The position numbers and the translations under genes were made by a program. Below the pieces are notes generated by a model that did not search any database, was not told the DNA's origin, and saw only the letters and a program-made list of their open reading frames with translations. A stretch of DNA of 63,154 bases, from the NCBI GenBank assembly GCA_021808665.1, contig JAKBBA010000024.1, positions 1-63,154 on the forward strand, read 5' to 3'. The DNA comes from Actinomycetes bacterium (lineage in GTDB: Bacteria > Actinomycetota > Acidimicrobiia > Acidimicrobiales > Palsa-688). Positions 8,348 through 15,798 of this stretch are shown in pieces. Every line of letters begins with the position of its first letter. Position 1 is the first letter of the stretch.

Positions 8348-8357
8348 GAGTCCACCG

Positions 8358-8699
8358 ATGGCTGTCACCGTCGACGACGCCCGCAGCTTGGCCTTGTCGC
8401 TGCCGCAGGTCACGGAACAGGACCATCACGGGATCGCATCGTTCCGCATTCGCGGCAAGATCTTCGCCACCGTGCCAGACGAGCGGCACCTGCGCGTCAT
8501 GGTGGACGAAGAAGAGATCCACGCCGCCGTCTCCGGAAACCCGGCCGTCTTTCACGAGTTCTACTGGGGCACGCGCTTGGCCTGCCTCGTCGTCGATCTG
8601 GCCGGCGCAAGCCGTCGGCAGGTCCGCGAACTTCTCAACGAGGCGTGGCTGCGCAAGGCTCCGCCGGTCCTCGCTCGGCAGCTTCAATCCGGTGCCTGA
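8358..8699 (+). CDS. MmcQ/YjbR family protein
   Basis: 113 residues from ATG 8358 with TAGGAG upstream. The sequence matches the MmcQ/YjbR double-wing fold: DDARSLALSLPQVTEQDHHG, SFRIRGKIFATVPD, and the closing helix RRQVRELLNEAWLRKAPP. Members are small cytoplasmic proteins of uncertain role, often described as DNA-binding. The gene appears complete and follows the broken SnoaL-like gene closely, so the two may once have been co-transcribed. Confidence 0.85.
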   Translation: MAVTVDDARSLALSLPQVTEQDHHGIASFRIRGKIFATVPDERHLRVMVDEEEIHAAVSGNPAVFHEFYWGTRLACLVVDLAGASRRQVRELLNEAWLRKAPPVLARQLQSGA

Positions 8700-8760
8700 A
8701 GTGTCGCAGAAGTCGAACCCGCTGCGGTACCGATGAGCCCCTCTGCGGGGAGAGCGTTGA

Positions 8761-8793
8761 GGCGTCCCGCAGGGGTGTGCCTTGCGGGACGCC
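8761..8793 (+). terminator. Stem-loop terminator
   Basis: GGCGTCCCGCA (8761-8771) and TGCGGGACGCC (8783-8793) form a perfect 11-base stem with an 11-base loop. It lies 61 bases after the MmcQ/YjbR stop and between convergent genes, so it may act in both directions. No strong U-tract follows. Confidence 0.6.
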
Positions 8794-8852
8794 TGCTCTG
8801 GTGCTCCTTCAGCCGGCCCTGACGGCCACGCCGGTTCGGGCGCGTGCCCGAC

Positions 8853-9422
8853 TCTGCTCGCGCTGGTGGCCCGGTAGACCGTCGAGCGGGCGACGCCGAA
8901 CAACTCCGCCACCTCGGCGGTGCTGTACTCGCCGCCGCTGACCAGCGACACGAGGTGGGCTTCCTGGCGGCGGCTGAGCTTGGGCTGTTTGCCTCACAAG
9001 TGCCCCTTGGCCCTGGCGACCTTCATGCCCTCCCGGGTGCGCAGCCGGATCAGGTCCGCCTCGAACTCGGCGACCATGGCCAACACGTTGAACAGCAGCC
9101 GGCCTACCGCGTCGGTCGGGTCGTAGACCGACCCGCCGAGGCTGAGGCGCACCGACCGGGCCGTCAGCTCATCTGCGATCGCTCGTGCGTCGGGGAGCGA
9201 CCGAGCGAGGCGGTCGAGCTTGGTGACCACGAGGGTGTCGCCGGCCCGGCAGGCCGCCAACGCCTCTCGCAGGCCGGGTCGGTCCCTGTTGGTGCCGGTG
9301 AGGCCGTGGTCGACGTAGACCCGGTCTGCGGTCACGCCCAAGGCGACGAGCCCGTCGCGCTGGGCTGTGAGATCCTGGGCATCGGTGGAGCATCTGGCGT
9401 AGCCGACGAGTAGCGCGCTCAT
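8853..9422 (-). pseudogene. Serine recombinase (resolvase/invertase) split by a stop codon
   Basis: From ATG 9422 the catalytic domain is complete: LVGYARCSTDAQDLTAQRD carries the active Ser (in YARCSTD), TKLDRLARS the conserved Asp/Arg motif, and the long E helix LLFNVLAMVAEFEADLIRLRTREG is present. A TGA at 8994-8996 follows KGHL; the same frame continues GKQPKLSRRQEAHLV and a helix-turn-helix (YSTAEVAELFGVARSTVYR) typical of the C-terminal DNA-binding domain. The 142-residue product lacks DNA binding. Recognisable sequence ends near 8853. It is a mobile-element remnant. Confidence 0.8.
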
Positions 9423-9558
9423 GGCGCACCTCCTTGCATGGGCCGGCCCGGACCGGGTTGGCCGGTCACCGGCAGCGGCAGCGGCCGCTCACCCAAGCCT
9501 CAGACCTCGCCATCACCATCGCCATCGCGGGAGCACGATCGGCATCCGCCACACGCTG

Positions 9559-9598
9559 TTGACGAGAACTTGTACAAGTTCCTGCTAGTCTGGGAGTC
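9559..9598 (+). promoter_or_regulatory. Promoter and palindromic operator of the phd-type antitoxin gene
   Basis: TTGACG (9559-9564) is a -35-like box, followed by a perfect 16-base palindrome GAACTTGTACAAGTTC (9566-9581) and a TGC-extended TAGTCT (9586-9591). The spacing from TTGACG is longer than usual, so the extended -10 may be the main element. The start ATG 9599 follows closely, suggesting a leaderless message repressed through the palindrome. Confidence 0.6.
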
Positions 9599-9886
9599 AT
9601 GGCCGAGGCGGTAGTTCCCACAAGTGAGGTCAGGGCTGCGTTGAGCCAGATCACCAAGCGCTTCGATGCCGGAGACCCCGAGCCGGTGTTCTTCGGGTCC
9701 CACCGCCGTACTCAGGCGGTGCTGGTGCCTATCGCCACCTGGGAGAAGCTGCTTGCTCACGCCGAGGACGAGTTGGACCTCGACCTCGCCCGTCGACGAC
9801 TGGCTGATGGGCGTCCATGGCTCAGCGAGCAGGACCTCGATGCGGCCCTGGCTAGCGCGGCGAAGAAGGCTTCCGGCCGGGCGTGA
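9599..9886 (+). CDS. Phd/YefM-family antitoxin
   Basis: 95 residues with the prevent-host-death fold: VVPTSEVRAALSQITKRFDAGDPEPVFFGSHRRTQAVLVPIATWEKL is the dimeric DNA-binding N-terminal part, and the acidic, probably disordered C-terminus (EDELDLDLARRRLADGRPWLSE) is the toxin-wrapping region. Its stop overlaps the next start by GTGA. Phd/YefM antitoxins neutralise RelE/Doc-type toxins and repress their own promoter, which fits the palindrome just upstream. Here the toxin gene is interrupted, so the antitoxin may persist alone. Confidence 0.85.
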   Translation: MAEAVVPTSEVRAALSQITKRFDAGDPEPVFFGSHRRTQAVLVPIATWEKLLAHAEDELDLDLARRRLADGRPWLSEQDLDAALASAAKKASGRA

Positions 9887-10251
9887 CCCGTCGGGCCAAG
9901 CCAGTCCGCTAGCGGCTGGCGGCCCACCCGGCTGTGCCCGATGACCTGGACGCTCTCGCGGCCTACGGGCCAGAGGTGGTGGCCGCCGCTCGGGCGGCCC
10001 TCGACGACCTCGCTCACGGGCGAGTGACGGGCAAGGCGCTCGGCGACCGCCAGGTCAGCGGCGACCTCACCGGCCTCGCCAGCGTGAAGTTCGACACTCC
10101 GGACAGCCCCACTCGTCGCTTCAGGTTGGTCTACGGCGACATCGACGCCGAGACGCGTGGGGTCCTGGCCATCGGCGTTCGCGACGAGCACGCGATCTAT
10201 CGGCTGGCGGTTGAGCGAATACGGGCGCAGGAAGATCCAGGCCCGGCCTGA
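9883..10251 (+). pseudogene. RelE-like toxin gene interrupted by an amber codon
   Basis: Starting at GTG 9883 the frame reads VTRRAKPVR, then a TAG at 9910-9912, then continues in phase with RLAAHPAVPDDLDALAAYG, VKFDTPDSPTRRFRLVYGDID, VLAIGVRDEHAIYRLAVERI. The last blocks fit a RelE/ParE-type ribonuclease fold (central strands with RLVY and a terminal arginine-rich strand). A shorter product from GTG 9934 would lack the first helix region. As the tenth codon is a stop, the toxin is most likely dead or attenuated. It is the third gene in this region with one internal TAG. Confidence 0.65.
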
Positions 10252-10308
10252 GCGATCCGCAAGAGGATCCCCGGCCGGGGCACCCTCGCAACGAGTGGCA
10301 GTGCCACG

Positions 10309-10797
10309 ATGATCGCCATGAACGATCCCCAGCCAGCTATCGCCCCCACCGTCCGGCGCGCTCGAAGCGACGATGCGTCGGCGATGGCCGAGCTGGTCCG
10401 AGCTGCCTACCGCCCCTACATCGAGCGGATGGGAACCGAGCCGGCGCCGATGACCGACGAGTACGCCAAGGTCATCCGAGAGGAAGAGGAGTGGGTGGCC
10501 GAGTGCGCCGAGCGCCTCGTCGGCCTGCTGGTGCTCCAAGCACAACCCGATCACCTGCTGCTCGAGAACGTGGCCGTGTCCCCCGACTCCCAGAAGCTCG
10601 GCATCGGCCGGCTGCTCCTCGACCTCGCCGACCGCCGCGCTTGGGAGCTGAGGTTCTCCGAGGTTCGCCTGTACACCAACGTCGCGATGACCGAGAACTT
10701 GGCCTACTACCCCCGGCACGGGTACCACGAGACGCGCCGGGCTACCCAGGACGGCTTTCAACGCGTCTTCTTCACCAAGCCGCTACAAGCTGGTTGA
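10309..10797 (+). CDS. GNAT family N-acetyltransferase
   Basis: 162 residues (ATG 10309, or ATG 10318). The Gcn5-related fold is clear: VRRARSDDASAMAELVRAAYRPYIERMG at the start, the acetyl-CoA loop block LLLENVAVSPDSQKLGIGRLLLDLADRRAWE (motif A with Q-x-x-G-x-G/A replaced by QKLGIG) and LYTNVAMTENLAYYPRHGYHETRR with the conserved Asn/Tyr region. The substrate is unknown. It is monocistronic and looks intact. Confidence 0.85.
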   Translation: MIAMNDPQPAIAPTVRRARSDDASAMAELVRAAYRPYIERMGTEPAPMTDEYAKVIREEEEWVAECAERLVGLLVLQAQPDHLLLENVAVSPDSQKLGIGRLLLDLADRRAWELRFSEVRLYTNVAMTENLAYYPRHGYHETRRATQDGFQRVFFTKPLQAG

Positions 10798-10960
10798 GGT
10801 CGTCCACTGGCCGATCCCTCTGCGGCACGAACATGCGGTCGGTCGGGCCCTCGAGCCGGCGCCCCGCAGGAGGTTCGGTCACGGGAAGGCAGATGGCCCA
10901 GAGCAGGTACGACGATTGCGATCGGTACGCGTCAAGAGCCGGACTCCGTTGCCTGCCTAG

Positions 10961-11116
10961 GTGGTCGCCACCATGGACCTGAGCACCGAGCAGGCGTGGC
11001 GGCTGCTCACCAACAATCTGCGCGGCGAAGCGAGCGCCGACCTGCGGACCTCGGGGGACGAGACCATCATCGAGGTGCTCCTCGACACCCGGGCAATCAT
11101 CGGCGTGCCCAAGTGA
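10961..11116 (+). pseudogene. C-terminal fragment of a mycothiol-dependent maleylpyruvate isomerase-like protein
   Basis: Only the last 50 or so residues are visible: VVATMDLSTEQAWRLL, then NNLRGEASADLRTSGDETI and a final RAIIGVPK. This matches the C-terminal tail of the MDMPI/DinB-like family (VxLxxxTAWRLL...GDPxLxxxxLxxR). A TAG at 10958-10960 precedes the block, and I find nothing convincing upstream. Initiation at ATG 10973 would give a 47-residue peptide with no known role. Confidence 0.5.
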
Positions 11117-11691
11117 CCGTGCAGCTGACCAAACCGGCGGCAGGATGGCCTCCGAGAGGCTCGAACGCTGGTGCGTGCCGCAGCGGGGTTCTCGGACACA
11201 CCGTCCCATAGCAGCCTTGAGGTGACTGTGCTCGGGCTTCTGTGAGGCAGTCCGCTACCACGGGCTGAGCTCAGGCGCTGGCTGCCGGCAACAGCCTCAG
11301 ATGCAGATCTACGGCACTAGTACTTAGATTAGATAACGACGTCGGCGCCTAACATGAGCGCAGATCGTCTGCGGTGACTGGACATCGAGCCTGCAACGGG
11401 TCGCTACGACCGCACTCCCTCGACAACTGGGGCACCGTCACGATCCCATGGGACCATGTCCAAGAGCACGTCGGCCTCGCGCATGCGGCTACCGCCCACC
11501 GAAGCCCTCCGCAACGAGCTCGAATCGTTGCAACTTGAGACGAGCCTGGATCACCGGCATGCGATCGTCTACCTCCGCTTACGGCTGACCGCCAGGAAAG
11601 CGCCCACAGTCAGCGAGCCGAGGTACCTAGCCGGTGACGAGGCGATCAACCGTGAGCGCGCAGAATGGCAGACGTCCAGTCTTACTTCAGG
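11117..11691. other. No supported gene
   Basis: A short reading frame runs in phase into the downstream antitoxin from ATG 11456, but its first 80 residues match nothing I recognise and a promoter lies at its end. The segment 11310-11340 is relatively AT-rich (TAGTACTTAGATTAGATAA). I see no RNA gene, repeat or conserved protein here. Confidence 0.4.
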
Positions 11692-11704
11692 TATGATTCT
11701 GGAC
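11692..11704 (+). promoter_or_regulatory. -10 element of the VapB-like antitoxin gene
   Basis: TATGAT at 11692-11697 is a near-consensus -10 box ending seven bases before ATG 11705, so the message would be leaderless. Confidence 0.5.
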
Positions 11705-11947
11705 ATGGCCAGCGAGTACGCCAAGATCTCCGTGAGCCTCCCCGGTCCCTTGGTCGAGCGGATCAAGAGCAAGGTTGGCAGCCGCGGCGTGTCGCGCTAC
11801 GTGGCTGAAGCCCTCGAGCACGAGGAACGCCTTCGGGCCCTCCGGGATTGGCTGGTCGATCAGGACGATCAGCACGGCCCCATTCCCGACGACGTGATGC
11901 GGGAGGTTCGCCGCCAGTGGCTCGGCGCCGACAGCGCCGCCGGCTGA
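11705..11947 (+). CDS. VapB-like antitoxin
   Basis: 80 residues from ATG 11705. The N-terminal part KISVSLPGPLVERIKSKVGSRGVSRYVAEALEHEERL has the strand-helix-helix spacing of ribbon-helix-helix DNA-binding proteins. The C-terminal part (LVDQDDQHGPIPDDVMREVRRQWLG) contains the GPIPDDVMREVRRQW segment often seen in antitoxins that insert into PIN toxins. The start is preferred over upstream codons because of the -10 box directly before it. It is followed immediately by a PIN-domain toxin. Confidence 0.8.
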   Translation: MASEYAKISVSLPGPLVERIKSKVGSRGVSRYVAEALEHEERLRALRDWLVDQDDQHGPIPDDVMREVRRQWLGADSAAG

Positions 11948-12348
11948 GACCAGCCGCACTCCCAGACGCCCTCGTCTTGGACGCCGGTGCGCTCAGTGGC
12001 GCGGCCGCCGGCGAGTTTCGGGTCCGGGCCGAACTGAGCCTGGCTGAACAGCTCGGGGTCGACGTGTATGTGAGTAGCGTTACGTTGACCGAGACCCTCC
12101 GCGGTCATCGGCGTGACGCCAGAATGCATGCCGTGCTGGCCGGAACCGACCAGAAGCCGGTAACTCCAGAGCTGGGCCGGGCCGCGGGCGAACTGTTGGG
12201 ACAGATCAGCCGGGATAACACCGTCGACGCCATCGTGGCCGTCACCGCCGCGTCCTTGGGAGGCAAAGTCCGGCTCTTGACCGGCGATCCGGAGGACCTC
12301 AGCGTACTTACCGCCGGCATGGCCAACGTGACCGTGGTGCCCATCTAG
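11944..12348 (+). CDS. VapC-like PIN-domain ribonuclease toxin
   Basis: About 134 residues. All four PIN acidic residues are visible: Asp in VLDAGALSG, Glu in TLTETLRG, Asp in NTVDAIVAVTA and Asp in LLTGDPEDL, so the Mg-dependent RNase site looks intact. The start is unusual. There is no ATG or GTG near the end of the antitoxin gene; a CTG at 11944 overlaps its stop (CTGA), and the nearest TTG lies at 11848 inside the antitoxin. Translational coupling from the antitoxin is likely either way. Targets of VapC toxins are tRNAs or rRNA; the target here is unknown. Confidence 0.75.
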   Translation: MRPAALPDALVLDAGALSGAAAGEFRVRAELSLAEQLGVDVYVSSVTLTETLRGHRRDARMHAVLAGTDQKPVTPELGRAAGELLGQISRDNTVDAIVAVTAASLGGKVRLLTGDPEDLSVLTAGMANVTVVPI

Positions 12349-12726
12349 AGAGTCCTATCGGGCGCGCAGCTGCCTGGTCGGATGGCCTCTGGCCCGCCTT
12401 CCGTGTACAGAGCTGGAGCACAGAGCGCCGAGGCGGATACCACTGTTACCGCTTGGTCCGATGGCAGCTGATGACGAGCTCCACACCGCTGAGATAGACG
12501 TCATCGGTCTCGAAGAGCCCATCGGGCACGTCCCGTCGAGACCGGTAGCCGGCGCAACAGCGGGCGTAGGGGACCCGAGAGGGCAGCGGGCGTGACGTTG
12601 CCTTGCCAGGCGGAACCGGCACTCGTGGCGGGCCGTCCCCGCTGCCATCGGCATGGCGACTCCCATGGGTGGAGCTTCTGCTAGATCTATGTTAATATCC
12701 GTATATCCAAATCTAAAGGAGCGGGT
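12349..12726. promoter_or_regulatory. Intergenic region with merA promoter/operator
   Basis: No gene is supported between 12349 and 12670. Close to merA the DNA turns AT-rich, with a direct repeat ATATCC-GT-ATATCC (12695-12708) and a strong Shine-Dalgarno AAAGGAG (12715-12721) six bases before ATG 12727. The repeat is a candidate operator for a metal-sensing regulator; no merR is present in the window. Confidence 0.45.
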
Positions 12727-14112
12727 ATGGGTTACGATCTGGCGGTTGTCGGTTCGGGCGGGGCGGGTTTCGCAGCGGCGATCGCCGCTACGGCGAAGGG
12801 TTTGAGGGTGGTGATGGTGGAGCGTTCCACGATGGGAGGGACGTGTGTGAACGTCGGTTGCATTCCTTCCAAGGCGCTTTTGGCTGCGGCGGAGGCGCGC
12901 CAGGTGAGTGTCGAGGGGCGTTTCCCGGGGATCGCGACGTCTGGGGGCTCGACGGACATGGCGGCGTTGGTCGCCGGTAAGGATGACATCGTGGGGAGGT
13001 TACGCCGGGAGAAGTACGTGGATCTGGCCCTCGACTACGGCTGGGAGGTGCGACATGGGGAGGCCCGCTTCATAGAAGGTCCGGCGCTCATGGTCGGAGG
13101 GGAGCGTATCGAGGCCGACCAATTTCTGATCGCGACGGGCGCAAAGCCCTGGGTGCCCGCGCTGCCCGGCTTGGAGGATACCGGCTATCTGACCTCGACG
13201 AGCGCTCTAGCGCTGAGTGAACTGCCCGGGTCGCTGATCGTCGTGGGTGGAAACTACGTCGGTCTGGAGATGGGACAGATGTTCGCCCGGCTCGGCACCT
13301 CGGTGACGTTGGTGGAAGCTATGGACCGTGTCGCTCCCGGGGAGGAGCCGGAGTTGTCGGAGGTGATCACCGGGGTTCTAGCCGACGAGGGCGTCGACGT
13401 GTGGACCTCCGCCGTGCTTGCCGGGGTGTCACGACAAGACGGCAAGGTGGTGGCCCGGGTGGCAGACGGCCGTGAGGTGCGAGCCGAAGCGATCCTGATG
13501 GCCACCGGCCGGCGCCCGGCTACCGGCGGTCTGGGCCTCGAAACGGTGGGGGTGCAAACCGGCCTGGCCGGCGAGGTGATAGTCGACGCCAGCCTGCGGA
13601 GCGCGAACCCGAGGATATGGGCCGCCGGGGACGTCACAGGAGCAGCCCAGTTCGTCTACGTGGCCGGCGCTCACGGGACGATGGTGGTAGACAACGCTTT
13701 CGCCGGCGCAGGGCGTACCGTCGACTACACCCACCTACCCCGGGTCACCTTCACCACCCCGAACCTGGCCGCGGTCGGCCTAACTGACGCACAAGCGGTC
13801 GCGGCGGGCGTGGAGTGCACCTGCCGGGTGCTGCCGCTGGCCCACGTGCCCCGAGCGATCGTCACCCGCGACGCTCGCGGGGTCATCAAGATCGTCGCCG
13901 AGGCAGCCACCGGCCGGGTCGTCGGTATCCACATCGCAGCCCCCAACGCAGGCGAAGTGATCCTCGCTGCTACCTACGCCCTCCAAGCCGGCATGACCAC
14001 AGACCAACTCGCCAACACGTGGGCCCCTTACCTGACCATGGCCGAAGGCATCAAGCTCGCCGCCCAATCCTTCAGCACCGACATCACCAAACTCTCCTGC
14101 TGCGCGACATGA
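12727..14112 (+). CDS. merA: Mercuric reductase
   Basis: 461 residues, a flavin disulfide reductase that reduces Hg(II) to volatile Hg(0) with NADPH in the cytoplasm. FAD motif VVGSGGAGFAAAIAA at the N-terminus; redox-active pair in GGTCVNVGCIPSK (Cys40, Cys45); NAD(P) motif IVVGGNYVGLEMGQ; the C-terminal vicinal cysteines LSCCAT (Cys458-Cys459) distinguish MerA from lipoamide dehydrogenase. The N-terminal heavy-metal-associated domain (NmerA) is absent, as in many short MerA proteins. No merR, merT, merP or merB lies nearby, so Hg(II) entry must rely on other routes. Transcription probably starts at the AT-rich promoter just upstream. Confidence 0.9.
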   Translation: MGYDLAVVGSGGAGFAAAIAATAKGLRVVMVERSTMGGTCVNVGCIPSKALLAAAEARQVSVEGRFPGIATSGGSTDMAALVAGKDDIVGRLRREKYVDLALDYGWEVRHGEARFIEGPALMVGGERIEADQFLIATGAKPWVPALPGLEDTGYLTSTSALALSELPGSLIVVGGNYVGLEMGQMFARLGTSVTLVEAMDRVAPGEEPELSEVITGVLADEGVDVWTSAVLAGVSRQDGKVVARVADGREVRAEAILMATGRRPATGGLGLETVGVQTGLAGEVIVDASLRSANPRIWAAGDVTGAAQFVYVAGAHGTMVVDNAFAGAGRTVDYTHLPRVTFTTPNLAAVGLTDAQAVAAGVECTCRVLPLAHVPRAIVTRDARGVIKIVAEAATGRVVGIHIAAPNAGEVILAATYALQAGMTTDQLANTWAPYLTMAEGIKLAAQSFSTDITKLSCCAT

Positions 14113-14141
14113 CCGGACCTGTGTTCGCTGCGGGCTTGTTG

Positions 14142-15683
14142 TCAGGAGTGGCCCTGGGCAGGCAGACGCGCTGAGTAGATCGAATATCCGTCGAGCTGGC
14201 GTGCCACTGCCGTTGCGAGGAACGTTGCCACAAGGATCGGAACCATCAAGTCGAGTCCACTCTGAGTGAGCTCGACCACCAAGACCAAGCCCGATAGGGG
14301 TGCTTGCATAGCGGAGCCGATCATTGCGGCGGCGCCGATAAGAGCAAAGGCACCGACGGGCGATCCCGGCCATATGGATGACCACATAATCCCCGTTGCC
14401 GCACCGAACACTGCGCCGGTGCTCATGAAAGGGGTGAAAAGGCCTCCCGATGCGCCGCTCCCGACGCACAACGATGTGACCAGCGGTTTCAGGGCTGTCA
14501 GAGCCAGCAGCAAAGCCAGCGAGCCCTCTCCGAGAAATGCCCGATGAGCCATGTCCTTCCCGTTGCCGAACAGGGCCGGGTAGGCGATCCCGATGACCCC
14601 AAGTATCGTGAAGGCAAGGAAAGGCCCGACAAGAACTTTGCGACCGGACAGTCTGTGGTGGGCGATGAATCCGACGAGGCGAATGTAGCCGGACGAGAAA
14701 AGCCCTATGGCGGGCCCTGCGATGAGGGCCCAGACCATGATCGTCACCGTGAAGCGGAAGTTTGCGATTCCCAGGTAGGTCGCATGGTCAGGCAGATAGA
14801 TCCAAGCGACGGTGGTGGCAATTGTGCTGCACAAAATTGCGGGCAGTACCACTGACAAGGCGAAGGACCCCACGAGGAGCTCCGCGGTGAAAGCGGCGCC
14901 TCCGAGGGGGACGTTGTAGACAGCGGCAAGGCCCGCCCCTCCTCCGCATGCGACAAGGAGGCGTCGCTGTTCGGTCGACAGTTTGAGCCAGTCGGACGTG
15001 ACGCTTCCTGCAACACCTCCCATCAACTTCGGGGCTGCCTCACGGCCTATCGAGGCTCCCATCCCGATAACCACCTCGGAGATCAGGCCTGTCCCCAAGC
15101 TTCGCCGAAGTGACAATCGTCCGTCGCCAGCCCATATCACCTCGTCGACTTCAGACTTCTCTCCCTTGGTGTACTTGCGCAGGAGGAACCAGGCGGGACC
15201 GCCGAAAGCCCCGGCCACCATCAGCGAGATGACCCGCCGGCTGTACGACGACGCTTCGACGTGGCTCTGGAAATCTCCCGGTCCTCGTCCGAATACCAGG
15301 TGCTCCATGCCGAAGAGGACCACCATGAGAAAGTCGCCGAGCAATCCGGTGGCGATGGCGGTGAGAACGACTGCCAGCGCGAATGTTGGCGTCAAAAGAG
15401 CGTCGTGGTCGCCGGTAGTGTTGGGTTGCTCGGTCGCGCCGCGGCCGGTCGGAAGTCTTTTTAGGATAACGGGATTGGGGTAGCGGACTCTTTCCGACTG
15501 TGGGTGCGGGTCTCCTAGGCCGGTGAGCCGCTCCCACCGTCGCCGCCAAGCACTCGAATCATCCTGCATGCGGTGCTTATGGTAGGCGCCGGGATCGTCG
15601 AGCGCGGCCAACGCCCCTCGCAGACGTCGAAACATGCTCTCGGATCTCATTCGGATACTGGCACCATCCTCAGTTTCAACCAC
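14142..15683 (-). CDS. ClC-family chloride channel or H+/Cl- antiporter
   Basis: 513 residues from GTG 15683. After a soluble N-terminal segment of about 95 residues come many membrane helices. The selectivity-filter motifs are present in altered form: GREAAP (213-218, for GREGP), GSGASGGLFTP (408-418, for GSGIP plus GxFxP). The Glu of GREAAP is the external gating glutamate, so transport activity is plausible. It exports or exchanges chloride across the inner membrane, often for acid tolerance, but the substrate could be another anion. The gene converges on merA with 29 bases between, and a palindrome lies directly at its start. Confidence 0.85.
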   Translation of the reverse strand: MVETEDGASIRMRSESMFRRLRGALAALDDPGAYHKHRMQDDSSAWRRRWERLTGLGDPHPQSERVRYPNPVILKRLPTGRGATEQPNTTGDHDALLTPTFALAVVLTAIATGLLGDFLMVVLFGMEHLVFGRGPGDFQSHVEASSYSRRVISLMVAGAFGGPAWFLLRKYTKGEKSEVDEVIWAGDGRLSLRRSLGTGLISEVVIGMGASIGREAAPKLMGGVAGSVTSDWLKLSTEQRRLLVACGGGAGLAAVYNVPLGGAAFTAELLVGSFALSVVLPAILCSTIATTVAWIYLPDHATYLGIANFRFTVTIMVWALIAGPAIGLFSSGYIRLVGFIAHHRLSGRKVLVGPFLAFTILGVIGIAYPALFGNGKDMAHRAFLGEGSLALLLALTALKPLVTSLCVGSGASGGLFTPFMSTGAVFGAATGIMWSSIWPGSPVGAFALIGAAAMIGSAMQAPLSGLVLVVELTQSGLDLMVPILVATFLATAVARQLDGYSIYSARLPAQGHS

Positions 15684-15686
15684 AAA

Positions 15687-15714
15687 TGTACGTACAATCT
15701 AATGCTAGCGTACA
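15687..15714 (-). promoter_or_regulatory. GTACGTAC palindrome at the clc start
   Basis: TGTACGTACA (15687-15696) is a perfect 10-base palindrome ending 3 bases upstream of the GTG start; a second CGTACA box lies at 15709-15714. The same core ATTGTACGTAC recurs at 26348-26358 upstream of the sulfur-type operon. Likely an operator overlapping a leaderless promoter. Confidence 0.4.
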
Positions 15715-15798
15715 GCCGAAGAGGGTGCCTCCGTAGACACACCCGTTAGGAGCGCGCGACGCGAGGCTGGGGGGCCTGCGTCCATCGGAGCTCGCCCG

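Noticed and set aside
8994..8996. TGA in the resolvase as selenocysteine
   Set aside because: It falls between the catalytic and DNA-binding domains at a position where homologs usually have ordinary linker residues, and a CGA-to-TGA change explains it.
2469..9912. Genome-wide reassignment of TAG
   Set aside because: Several intact genes (vapC, sigH, nadC, lysS, the set 1 ATPase) end with TAG at exactly the expected family length, so TAG is a working stop.
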